A stretch of 64,000 bases of DNA, taken from contig NC_045134.1 of NCBI RefSeq assembly GCF_007655135.1, positions 14,776,982 through 14,840,981 on the forward strand, in the 5' to 3' direction. Below, one piece after another: positions 38,270 to 49,006 of this stretch (its first letter is position 1; each line of letters opens with the position of its first letter). The stretch comes from Punica granatum. Taxonomy: Eukaryota > Streptophyta > Magnoliopsida > Myrtales > Lythraceae. Made by a program: the position numbers and the translations under genes. The notes beneath the pieces were generated by a model. That model saw only the letters and a program-made list of their open reading frames with translations, ran no database searches and had not been told where the DNA came from.

Positions 38270-38420
38270 ACAAGGAGGCTAATGGAATTAGTACAAAAAA
38301 ATAAAAATCATAATAACTATTAAAATGAAACAGATAATTTCACCATGAGAATCGAATTTGGAACTTTTTGTTTATTAGGTGAGGATGTGCGCCATTACGC
38401 TACACGCTTATTCTCATAAT
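38270..38420 (-). mobile_element. tRNA-derived SINE
   Basis: Read on the minus strand, TAGCGTAATGGCGCACATCC (A box) is followed 35 bases later by CAAATTCGATTCTCATGG (B box). An AT-rich tail then contains TTTGTACTAATTCC. It is close to a tRNA head but is followed by SINE-type unrelated sequence, so I do not call a tRNA gene. Confidence 0.6.
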
Positions 38421-38869
38421 GTAATCATTCTATACCTGAGACAATTGGAAAGCAATTTGTCTTAAAATTTGATACGAATTTCATCGAGAATTTTAAGAGG
38501 GAAAGCAATTTGTCATAAAACTTGATACAAATTTCAATTTGAATGAACCTTTTCAATGGGCGTGATGTACACATGTTATAAACATTTTGCGTCTTCAATA
38601 ACCCTAAGTAATCCCAAGTTGTCCTCAAGAGTGTCCTTGGAAGGCATCCTTTAAAACGTAATGCTTGTCCCACTTTTTTGTTTGGTGCAACAATATTGAT
38701 TATTATCTCCCCCAACTTCTTTATAGCTGACTTTCGTACACCCATTTAAGCTCAAAATTTTGACATTGGATTGGAGGTCACTCCCTGGACCACTTCGTAT
38801 TTGGTTTTTTCGGTGCACATCAAGATATCTAGAAGCCCAATAAGGTCTTTGACTAATTCATTTCTGACA

Positions 38870-38995
38870 TTTTCAGTTTATTAAGAGATAAAATCCTTCT
38901 AGCGTGAGTTTTTTCATTTACAAGACTTGAACGGAGACCTTATATAAAAGAAATAAGCGTCGAACCACTTAGATCAATTTACATTAATGGGATGA
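38870..38995 (-). mobile_element. Au-like SINE (third copy)
   Basis: On the minus strand it reads TAAGTGGTTCGACGCTTATT, TATATAAGGTCTCCGTTCAA, GTCTTGTAAATGAAAAAACT, CACGCTAGAAGGATTTTATC. This is the same motif order as the copies near 3030 and 3755. The 3' part is lost. Confidence 0.6.
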
Positions 38996-39309
38996 CCTCG
39001 TCAATAAAAGTGTGGCCTTTTCTTATTATTCTTCCATTTCCCATACCCGTCACCTCCATTTCAAAACTTCCAGAGTTTTGAAATCTCATATTCCATAAAA
39101 TGTAGATTGGATTCTGAACTATTTTCTCGAATTGCATGGATTCCCATTTCCCAAGAATCTCTAGATTGCCCTAAAACTGTGAAATTAAATTCTCGGATTT
39201 AAAGATGAGAAGAAACACTAAAATTCCAAATGGCCTCTTAGCTTTTTTAGTAAAATTAAATTTCACACCCCCACTAGTGCAACTTTTCGCTCCAGCGTAC
39301 ATTGTATAA

Positions 39310-39888
39310 GAGAAAACAACAGTTTTGGTTCTTAATCCTTCGCATTTTTGTCATTTTCATCTTAATTTTTTTTTTTTGTCATTCTCAACCTAAACCTTTG
39401 AATTTTTTTTGCCACTTTAATCCTACCGTTCATTTTTCCGTTAAAAACTCGTTTTTCATCCAAAAATTAATTTTTAACATAATAATAAATAAAAAAAAGA
39501 ATAAAAGAAAGGGCAATCAGAAATTGGGGGTTGTGGGGGTGCCCTCGCCGGCCACCACCCCACCGATTGAGGTTAGCGGCTGGTTCGGCCCCCTGGCAAC
39601 GACCTCAGTCGGGGGATGGTGGCCAGTGGGGGCACCCCCACAACCCCCAAATCGGGGGGTGTGCGGTGGCGAGGTCGAACCTTGCCTTCGACATAATATC
39701 ATTTTTTTTTCTGTTTTTTAATTATTACTTTAAAAATTAATTTCTGGATGGAAATTGAGTTTTTTAATGGAAAAATGGATGGTAGGACTAAAGTTAAAAA
39801 AAAAATCAACGGTTTAGGATGAAAATGGTAAAAAAAAGGCTTAGGACAAAAATGCGAAACATTGAGGATCAAAACTGTCTTTTTCCCC
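39310..39888. mobile_element. foldback MITE FB3 with GC-rich palindromic core
   Basis: 579 bp. The arms are complementary over about 190 bases (AACAGTTTTGGTTCTTAATC against GACAGTTTTGATCCTCAATG when reversed). The flanks ATTGTATAA (39301-39309) and ATTTTATAA (39889-39897) match 8/9. The core at about 39525-39680 is GC-rich and itself inverted, with GGGGGTGCCC-type arms and a shared TGGTGGCC. Open frames in the core are by-products of the palindrome. Confidence 0.8.
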
Positions 39889-39898
39889 ATTTTATAAA

Positions 39899-40245
39899 GG
39901 GAAATTTATCTAAAATGACCTATGGTTTACCCGTTTTGTTAAATCTATCATACGTTTTTTTTGGTCAAATCTATCCCATATGTTACTTTTTGCATCAAAT
40001 CTATTACGGCGTTATCTTTTCTGTCAACATCTAACGGCTGTGCTGACGTGGCGCCCACGAGGCAAGTGTGACCCACTATCTCTCCACGTGCCACGTCAGC
40101 ACGGCCGTTAGATGTTGACAGAAAAGATAACGTCGGGATAGATTTGATGCAAAAAGTAAACCATGTGATAGATTTGACAAAAAAAAGCATAGCGTAGATT
40201 TGACAAAAATGGTAAACCATGGGTCATTTTAGGTAAAAAAAACCC
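39899..40245. mobile_element. foldback MITE FB4 with 9-bp target duplication
   Basis: 347 bp and almost entirely palindromic. The ends are GGGAAATTTATCTAAAATGACC (20-base core shown by position) and its near complement. The identical flanks TTTTATAAA lie at 39890-39898 and 40246-40254. Both arms contain TGCTGACGTGGC and CTAACGGC.GTGCTG near the centre. It sits directly on the right target duplication of FB3. Confidence 0.9.
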
Positions 40246-40254
40246 TTTTATAAA

Positions 40255-42610
40255 AGCCTGAGCAATTTATTTTGATAGTTTTATAAGTCTAAGCATAAAA
40301 TTCGATTAACGTGGCAATTAACACACACTCATTAGCAATTCAATCTAATAGATTCAATGAAAATCAATGTTTGTTCTAGCTAGCATGCAAAGCAAAAATA
40401 ATTTGAATGTTTTGTCAGTGTAATATATTAAACTTGAACAATGTACCTTTTCGGTTACAGACGGGACTATGGGGCATGGGCCTTTGAAATTGAGCAATGT
40501 TTCAATGTCCATCAACGAGAGCGCACATGAACAGTTGAACATATTAACCTTTACTGTGAAAGGTCACACCTCATTTTGGAACAGATGAATTTTTTTTCCT
40601 CGAAATCATAATGAGGGTCCTTTATATACCCACTAGAAAATAGATATAGGGGAAAATGCTCAACGAGATACTTCATGAGCGAAATATGATAGTTTATTCG
40701 TCGGTAACCTACAAAAAAGTATAACGTGGAAAAAAATTACATCAGAATGAAACAGATGAAGTAGTATCATGAGCAATTTAATTGTTTTAAGTTTGTCGCA
40801 CACGGGTAAGTGCAAGTGGAAATGCCACATATTTATACGCATCGTGAATAGTTTGCGAAGTCAAGGATCAAAATCCCCCTTTTATGGTGAAACTTATATA
40901 CAAAGTAATCTCGATTATGGGTTAATGGGGTATTGAGAAGCTCGGAAATAATAAACTTAATTCTCTTTATATATATATATATATTAAATAAACGCTATAT
41001 ATCTTTTAGATAAATTACGGGGCCAAAGCCCTCAAACGCTATTTTTTTTTATTGCCACTATAAATATTTATCTTGCTGCATTATATATAAAAGCTGCATC
41101 TCCAATGAGCTTCTTTTTTGCAAAATTCTGATACTATAAATAAACAGATGTGCATTGGGAAGTTAAGAAATTGCAGCATTAAGACAACTAGAGGACCGGC
41201 ATGTGCATATGGGCGGGCTAGAATTATTGAATAGACTTTTTATTTTTATTTTAATATTTGTTAAAGTTCAAGAATGAGCAATTTCAGTTTTCATTTTAAA
41301 AATAAAATTTAAGTTACAACTTTTAAATTACTCACGTTTTTCTGTAAGATACATAATCACATATTTTTTCTTTTTTCATCATAAATCAATATGCTAAATC
41401 AATTGAGGTTAAAAAAATTTCATCATGAATAAGTCATACCTCTGATTTGAATATAATTGTTTTCCTCTTAAGAGTTCTTCGCATCGAGCAAGTTCAATTT
41501 TAAATTGCACCGGTTGCATTATGCTTTCTAAGTGAAGCAACTCCCGACAAACATGATCACGGATTGTTGGCAAATCGCTTTGACTAGCTCTCTGTTGGAA
41601 TAATAAAAGCCTTCTTTTTTACCGCACGATCTCTCAGAGTAGCCGATTCAATGAATGAACATCACTTGTGCCTCTATAATTGAAAGAACTAATATGGCCA
41701 CAAATAACGGAAGAAAGAATTCTTCCCATATAATCGTGAAAATTACTCCCACTCACTAGTTGAAATTATCATGCAATCGATCAAGTGACTCTAGCTATCA
41801 AGAAGAATTCAATGCAAAATATGAGATCTTTCATCTTCAACACGTTTAGCTCAATATGCCATCTACCAAGAAGCAAAACAAAAATCACATGTCACAATTT
41901 ACCTCCGAATACTTAGATTAAGATCATGACATGAATCACCAGACATAATAGACAGATAATTATTTCTTAAGTAATGCCAAACCGCAAGCCAATCACCTTA
42001 ATTGGGAGAGTGGAGAAATGGCCCATATCAGCAAACATAGTCTCCACTCGTGAGAGAGCAATCCAAAGGAAACTATTTACCAGCGACTCCGTTAAGCACC
42101 AATGTAAAAGACGAATGTACTTATAACCATAAGGCTAATTTGGTACCTATGATAGAAAGGACCATGCCTCAAAGTGAGACCCTCCATTCAGTGCGGAGGA
42201 ACTTCAACATGTAAAATGGAGAAAGTGCACGAAATATTTGTCAATTCCATCGCAAAAAGTTATAGACATCGATTCCACAAATTCCTTATATTTTGTCATT
42301 TGCTTTTTTTTTTCAATAAATTCATTATAGCCTATGTTTTCCATATTCCACAGGTGCATGTTATTTCAGTTTTTAAAAACGTGGTGGCGTAATGACACAA
42401 TGACACTTGTCAAATTATTATCATGGGAAAGGTCAAGCGACGATAGCCTCCTTCATTCTATGTGGCATCGTTTGATGAGTTGATTTGGTTTTTATTATTT
42501 GATAAAGATTTTCAATTTTTTTATTAATTATTGCTATGCTGAGTTATGGAATAAATTATGCAAGTGGGCAGACCAGGATCTCAGCAAAGCCCATCAAATA
42601 ATTTGTATCT
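40255..42610. other. spacer without recognised genes
   Basis: AT-rich, with a short TA run at about 40969-40984. Composition evens out at about 41500-42200, but no exon, domain or transposon end could be supported. Confidence 0.45.
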
Positions 42611-42616
42611 ACAAGG

Positions 42617-43713
42617 GGTATGTTTGGTTCGCAAGAATTCGGGTTCCCTTCCCCATGTATTCCATATGGAATACTAATTCCCCAGTTTGGGAAACCACTA
42701 ATCCAGAATAGGAATTCCGGGTCCAGGTTCTCATCAAGCATGGATGCTGAATATGCATTCATCACATGGACATGATGAATAGCCATTCCCGATAGAATCC
42801 TCATAAAGAATAAAGCCGAAATACCATAAATGCCCTCCTCTATTATTTGAATTTTCGAAGTGTGCCATCCGCTTGTGCTGTTGATCATCTTCCTCATCTC
42901 CCATTCGCTCTCTTCCAATCTGATCGATTATGCCAAAAAGAAGTCATTCTCGGACCAAAACTCATTATTTTTGTTGAATTTCCTCATCATTTTGGTGCTT
43001 TTTTTTTATGAGAAAAGAAGTTCAAATGTTACTTTTTTTGTGGCTCTTCCCTCTTCTGCAACTACACTCCCTCACTACCCGAACCCCCCCTCGATCAACA
43101 AGGCGAAGACGTAACGATGACACGGCCAAGGTGGGCGGGCTGCGGTGGGTACAAAGACAATAAAATTTCTGAAAATTGAAAATAACCTTCCAAAACCCTG
43201 GTTTCCGATTTGAAGTCGCTGGAGATCGCTCTTCGCAGCGGCGGCAGGGCGGTCCCCTCTCCCTCTGCAGCGACGACAACCAGCTTTGTCATCTCCCGAC
43301 CTAGAGAGAAAAAGACGAGCCCATGGCTCCGAGCTTGGGGGTTCACCCAGATCGGTGGGTCGAGAGCCATGGCAAATGTCCATGGCTGTCCCCTGCTTGT
43401 GCTACTGTGTTCATCTTCGAAGAAGAAGATGAACAATGGCTTTTTTATTTTTTATTTATTTTTTCATATTTTATTTTATATTATTATAATATTTAAAATC
43501 AAAGCTATACATGTCTTTTGATTTTGAAACATATCATATTCCCCGTGTATTCCGATCAACCAAATATAAAATTTCAATTCTTAATTTAGATATTCTTTCA
43601 AACCAAACAATAAAATTTTATCAGAATTTCAATTATATTTTTTATCTATTCTAATCACTATCAATTCTATTATGCATCAATTCCATTATGATGAACCAAA
43701 TCTAGCATAGCTG
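42617..43713. mobile_element. possible non-autonomous DNA transposon with TGTTTGGTTC-type ends
   Basis: The left end GGGGTATGTTTGGTTCGC resembles the complement of the right end (GCTAGATTTGGTTCATC). Further inverted phrases such as GGAATACTAATTCCCC and ATTGATGCATAATAG-like segments lie near the ends. The middle (about 43060-43440) is unusually GC-rich and could be a captured gene piece. The target duplication is not resolved, so the class (PIF/Harbinger or hAT) is open. Confidence 0.4.
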
Positions 43714-45034
43714 TTCCATTCATTAATGCTGGCCATAAAAAGATTCACAAGCGGCAGCATCCACATCTTGTTGTGTTTGTGGCCTTGATGCCAAAGTATG
43801 CACGATACATCTCTGAGGCATTTACCAAAATTATTGCAAGCTATATTGTATCGATGGTACGGCAATTGCGACAGATTACAAATAATTTATACTCCTAACA
43901 TAATGAGCATATCTCGAGCGACGAAGCCATGAAACTTGTGAAATTAACATTATTCTTAAGATTCAGTATTTTTGTGATTATATAGGCTACAGTGAGCTTC
44001 GCGAATCCCAAATCAATCTCGAAAATGCCATAAATTGGCACAATCAATTATAGGGACTTGGATGATCTATATGTGATCTGTCACAAGAGAAAAGAAGATA
44101 GAAAAATTTATCACTATACAAAATCCGCAAGTAGGTTTCTTTTCTTGGCAATTTTCTTGGATTTGGTATAAAATATAACAAGTTGGTGTAGCCCACCAAA
44201 GCCAACTTGACAGTCTTCCTTAAAAGTTTGCAACTATACACCTACACTTGGAATATGAAAATAAAAATAATATGTATTAGCTTTCTGCTATTGGTGAATT
44301 AAGAGAATCCAAAGTTCTCTGTCTGAAGTCACCGAGAAAAGTAACCTGAAGTAATAAAAGCAATAAATTATTATCAAAGTTATAAAAGAAAGAGTGTGAT
44401 GCATTGCATCGCCAACTGGAGAGTAAAAAGTTCTGAATTAGTAAGTAAAATTTCTCGTGTTCTTATATTTCTTCCTTTTGATCTGTTCCTTGTAAGTTGT
44501 AAATTTATAGGTCTTGTTTGTAATGAGAGAAAATAAAAAGAAGCTAGGGGAACATCGACTTCGTTAGGTGCAGTTGAAAAGACAAATATTTTTTATTTTA
44601 GAGAAGTGACAAGTGACCACCTACTTTGCCATTTTGCAAAATTTAGTCCTTGTGCCATTTCTATAGCAAATTTCATCGCACTATTTTAATTGTTAGCTTA
44701 TTTCAGCCCCTCCAAGGCCCCACGGCAACAACAAGACTGATAGAACCATAATTAAGATATTTCAAGACACCTATAAAATAATTAAGTGGGACAGGAATAT
44801 GTTACTTGGACGATTGTATAATGTGGGATGCTTGAGCCATCGACTTATAATCTATTTGAAATTTAACGGAAGGTTTACAAAGCATAATTAGAGAGGTGTG
44901 GTGTAGTAATATATACTTTCACCTAAACTAAAGGGGTTTTAAATTCCACATGAGAGTAAATTTAGAGTCACTACCATCACCTTCATGTTTTTTTTTTGAA
45001 TGGAGTCAGTTAGTGAGTTAAGAAGATGTACTAA
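43714..45034. other. upstream spacer of the FLZ gene
   Basis: No exon or recognisable element is present. The right end (about 45100-45240) becomes pyrimidine-rich with a CT run at about 45165-45182, which suits the 5' leader of the next gene. Confidence 0.45.
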
Positions 45035-45316
45035 ATGATTTTTCATATAATAAGAAAAATGAATGGCCATGATTTTTCATATAATAAGAAAATAAAGGTC
45101 CCGGGCTCGACCTTTATCTCCCCATCTTCCTCCACTTCTCTTTCCCTCTCCTGCTGTTTCCTTCTCTCTCTCTCTCTCTCTATGTACATTTCTTCCTTTT
45201 CTTTTCCTTTTCAATTTCCACGGGAGTTATGGGCCATTGATAACAAGGAGTACAGGTTCGAAGAATACTAGCTCTTCCTGTTTCTCGGGAAGAGGCCACG
45301 GACGAGTGCAGTGAGC

Positions 45317-48076
45317 ATGACCGACGTGACCTTCGATCTCGACACCGTTGATGCCGCCGAAGCTCCGCCGCCAGATGTCCGGGATCTCTTCCACGTTGGC
45401 CTAGGAGCCATAGACCCCCTGGTCGGCAGGCCCTTGCAAGGCCAGATTTATGAGACGGGACTCGATCAGCGGCCGCTGGGGAGTTTTTGGCCGAGGAACA
45501 ACCACAGGAGACAGTCAGCGGATTGCATGGAGACGGACCACTTCCTGCGGTCTTGCCGGTTGTGCATGCGTCGGTTGGTCCCCGGCCGCGATATTTATAT
45601 GTACAGGTATGGACTGATAGCAGATACCGCTATTTCACGTTTTAAGGAAAATTTATATATTATTTTTCAATTTTTTTAAAGAAATTCCTTACATTCATCC
45701 TTTTAATTCAAAAAAAAAAAAAGAAATCTCACTATTTGTCCCCTCAACCACCTCGCCCCCTCTCCAAAATCCAAATCCTGGATCCGTCCTTGCTACTAGT
45801 ACTCCTTTGAGTTCAAACTTCTTTCCTGTTCCATCAGGGAGGTTAGAATTCAACTTAGTTTCCAATTCTTTTTTTTTTCTCATTTTCTTTTCCAATTACA
45901 CGAGGCTTACGAGCCTAGAAGAGGATAGAGAGGAGAAGAAAAATATAGAAACGCAGAGAGTCCTACCAGTAAAATTCGAACCCATACTTGCACTGAATTC
46001 TTCTCTTGGATTAAATGGTCACGTTTCGTTCAGCAACTGTATTACATTTTCCTTCCATTTCCAGTACTTGTCGCCATTGACAAAATTTAAGCCCATCGGA
46101 TGTCCCGTCAGACATACAGGATAGTGAAGACTTTTTTTCTCCGATTGCATAAATAGCGACGTTCAGTATTTGCTCTAAAAAAATCATCTTAGTTAAATAT
46201 AGTAGTGGGGTGAACCGAACGTATCGCGTATACAACTTGAAAATAAATTTATAAGGAATTGATCCTTTTGCTATAGTTTTCCGTATTAATGCCGTCAATA
46301 TGGTGTATTATATTCGTTTATTGCCTAAACTTTTGACCTTAATTATATATGTAGGATCCTTCATCACAAAAATTGATGATAAAATTCATAGAATTTTGAT
46401 CAAATTAATAGGTACACATAGTTTGGTGGCGAAAAGAAATTTAAAGGAACCCACTATTGTTTGCTTAGAGGAGAAAAAGAAAAGTGGAGAAGTGAGTGGT
46501 TATTTTAAGAAAATTACAGACATGACCTTAATCTAATGGCGATTGAATAATATAACATAATATAGATGAGTAATTAAAAAGAGTGTAGAGCAGTTGTGCA
46601 TGTTCTGACTCATTAATCAAAAAGTTTCAGGTTCAATATTTGGTGGGACTACCTGAGCAACTTTATTAATTATATTAGTATTTCTATATCTTTGTACTAG
46701 ACAGATAAATTTTCCTTGTAACAAAAAAAAAAAACTATATGAGTAAAACTGGAGGTTGAAAGTTAGACAAATAACTTCCTTTTTCTATCTATAGAGTCCG
46801 GGATTGCCTTTCTGGGTGGAAAGCTAACACACTATCTATTGCCGGTAGAGCAACTCTCATTAATTCGGTTACATCAGCCATTCCCTCTTATGTCATGCAG
46901 TGTTCGATCCTTCCTAAAAATGTCTTGAACACCCTAGACAAAATCAATAGGGATTTCCTTTGGGGATCATCTGATGAAAAGAGGAAGGTGCAGCTCATTA
47001 ACTGGGACACTGTCACCAAACCTAAGTGGGAAGGGGGTCTTGGGATTAGAAAGATGGAGAGCAAGAACCAAGCCACGTTTGCTTGGCGCTTCTTACATGA
47101 GCAAGGATCCTTGTGGGCACAGGTCTTGAGACACAAGTACTTTGATAGTAACCTGAGCCCCAAATTTCCTCACTCTGACTCTGACTCTGACTCTTGGAAT
47201 GTCCTTCACAAGGGTCGAGATATCTGCATCTCTGGGTATCGTAGTATCATTCGTAATGGTTTGACTACCTCCTTTGGGCACGATAACTGGACGGGTTGTG
47301 GCCCACTCAGGACCCTCCTCTCAGGTCCTCTTGTGACTGAAGAGGACAGCCGACTTGTAGCCGAGTGCTTGGGCACAGATGGCTGGGATCTTTCGAGGCT
47401 ATCTCTCATAATTCCTGAGTCAATTTTTGATCATATATCCAGCCAATCCATTCCCCTGCATAGAATCGGTGATGATGTTAGAATCCGGATGTATGTGACT
47501 TTATGATTGATTAATGCATTCCCTAATTTACCCCAAAAAAAAAATCCTTTTTTTATATAGATAATATAAGCCGCACTCATTATTTATTACTTGATATATA
47601 CTCTCCATGAAGCATATATTAGATTATCCTTTTATCTGTTTTCTAATACTATAGGAAGTTTAGAGATTGAACAATGATTTTTGAAGAAGTTAATATTGTC
47701 AGATAACAGCGTGGTTTTATGATTTTTCATTTACTTGCAACAGACATTTCAAAATGAAACGATTAATCTAAATATGTGATAAATTAACATAGTTATCTTT
47801 TGAACAAGTGTTTGGAGTAATTTAAAGAAAAAGTAAAAATGCTAATATCACATTCTGTTATTTCATTGATGAGAACGTTTAGGAATTAATTAAAGAGAAT
47901 GAAAATTTTGCAGAGGCGACGGTGCATTTTGCAGCGAAGAGTGCCGGCAGCAGCAGATGAACGACGACGAGAGGAAAGAGAAATGCTCATTAGCTTCCAA
48001 GAAGAAAGATGACTCTTCCTTTGCCGTCAAACCTAAACCATCCGCGGCTGGAGAGACCGTTGCGGCGGCCATGTAG
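45317..48076 (+). CDS. FCS-like zinc finger (FLZ/DUF581) protein, two exons
   Basis: Exons 45317-45606 and 47914-48076 join in phase 2 (ATG TAC AG/A) and give 150 aa. The FLZ domain, about residues 76-110, spans the junction: FLRSCRLCMRRLVPGRDIYM in exon 1, then GDGAFCSEECRQQQM in exon 2. The CxxC pair and the second Cys pair are present, so the finger is complete. FLZ proteins are plant-specific adaptors that bind SnRK1 kinase subunits in energy and stress signalling; that role is inferred from the family. The first in-frame ATG is used because TAG at 45269 closes the frame upstream. The N-terminal half (FDLDTVDAAEA, DLFHVGLGAIDPLVGRPL) is typical in length and composition. The 2.3-kb intron holds a SINE-like element and LINE sequence. 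Confidence 0.85.
46585..46735 (+). mobile_element. SINE-like element in the FLZ intron
   Basis: TAGAGCAGTTGTGCATG (A-box-like) is followed by CAGGTTCAATATTTGG (B box). An AT-rich body with TTTGTACTAGACAG ends in an A run at about 46722-46732. A similar layout is seen near 50700. Confidence 0.55.
46795..47545 (+). pseudogene. LINE ORF2 fragment inside the FLZ intron
   Basis: From 46795 the translation gives GWKANTLSIAGRATLINSV, IPSYVMQ, DKINRDFLWGS, INWDTVTKPKWEGGLGIRKM and NQATFAWRFL. These are the conserved phrases downstream of the reverse transcriptase in plant LINEs. The frame stays open to 47506, then stops shortly before an A run (47533-47543). Both the 5' end (no catalytic YxDD) and the RNase H part are missing. 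The same strand as the host gene means it is transcribed in the pre-mRNA. Confidence 0.8.
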
Positions 48077-48625
48077 CCACAGCTAGCCAAGCCCTAGCCC
48101 TCAAGGCTGTTAATCTTAATAATATGATCAGCCGCATGAATATTATTGTTGTAGTGGGTCCATTTTTGAAAGTATTATTTCAGCGGCAACAGTGGTGACA
48201 ATTGGAAAAGTGAATGATGACAATGGTACTTCACTAAAAAATTATTTATCATAAAAAAATATCGTGATCAATATCAAGTCGATATTCCAACTACGACTAC
48301 TTAGTCTTCGCTAGTTCATAGTCTTCGCACTTGATGCATCGTGCTCAGTAAAAAGAAAAATTATTAATTTGTTTTAGCTTTCCCCCTTACCTAGTTACCA
48401 CTTTCCACATAATTAATTAAAATCAGCTACCAAAAAAAATTAAAAATTATTAATTGTGTGGTTTTATGATTTCTCATCAACATTTAAATCCTCTTGCCCA
48501 TCAAACAGTCTGTCATGCCGTCGTCTTGGCCGGGGGCCTCGACAACTTAGTCGGTAATATTATGGCTGGCCCTAAAGTTGGCAATCTCATCATTGCATTG
48601 GCCGGTGGCCTCGACGACATCCCAA
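48077..48625. other. 3' flank of the FLZ gene
   Basis: Presumed 3' UTR followed by AT-rich spacer. The phrase GGCCTCGACGAC..TAGTCGGTAAT near 48540 and a related phrase at 48605 are not explained. No gene is present. Confidence 0.4.
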
Positions 48626-48634
48626 TATAAATTA

Positions 48635-48997
48635 GGGCAAATTACAAAAAAAAACCCAAATTTTGTAAAATGTCTCAATTTTGTCCTAAATTTTGTTTTG
48701 TAACAAAAAAAACCATAAGTTTTCTAAAATGTCTCAAAAATGACCTCCGTTATAACTTCCGTCAATTTTTGCCTACGTGTGACCTACGTGGACTGTTAAA
48801 GGGACCCACTAGCCTACGTGTGACCTACGTGGACTGTTAAAGGGACCCACCATCAGCAGCAAAAATTGACGGAAGTTATAACGGAGGTCATTTTTGAGAC
48901 ATTTTAGAAAACTTATGGTTTTTTTTTGTTACAAAACAAAATTTAGGACAAAATTGAGATATTTTACAAAACTTGGGTTTTTTTTTGTAATTTACCC
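48635..48997. mobile_element. foldback MITE FB5 with 9-bp target duplication
   Basis: 363 bp with identical flanks TATAAATTA (48626-48634, 48998-49006). The ends are GGGCAAATTACAAAAA and TTTTTGTAATTTACCC, with arms of about 150 bases. The centre has a direct duplication of about 40 bases (GCCTACGTGTGACCTACGTG appears twice, at about 48770 and 48812). It is non-coding. Confidence 0.92.
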
Positions 48998-49006
48998 TAT
49001 AAATTA

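Noticed and set aside
38340..38410. possible tRNA gene on the minus strand
   Set aside because: A and B boxes are present but no acceptor stem pairs; downstream sequence is SINE-like.
39517..39702. proline- and glycine-rich frames on both strands
   Set aside because: They arise from the GC-rich palindromic core of a foldback MITE.
43075..43436. overlapping minus-strand frames of 102-113 codons
   Set aside because: High GC makes several frames open at once; no domain recognised. Kept only as a possible captured fragment.
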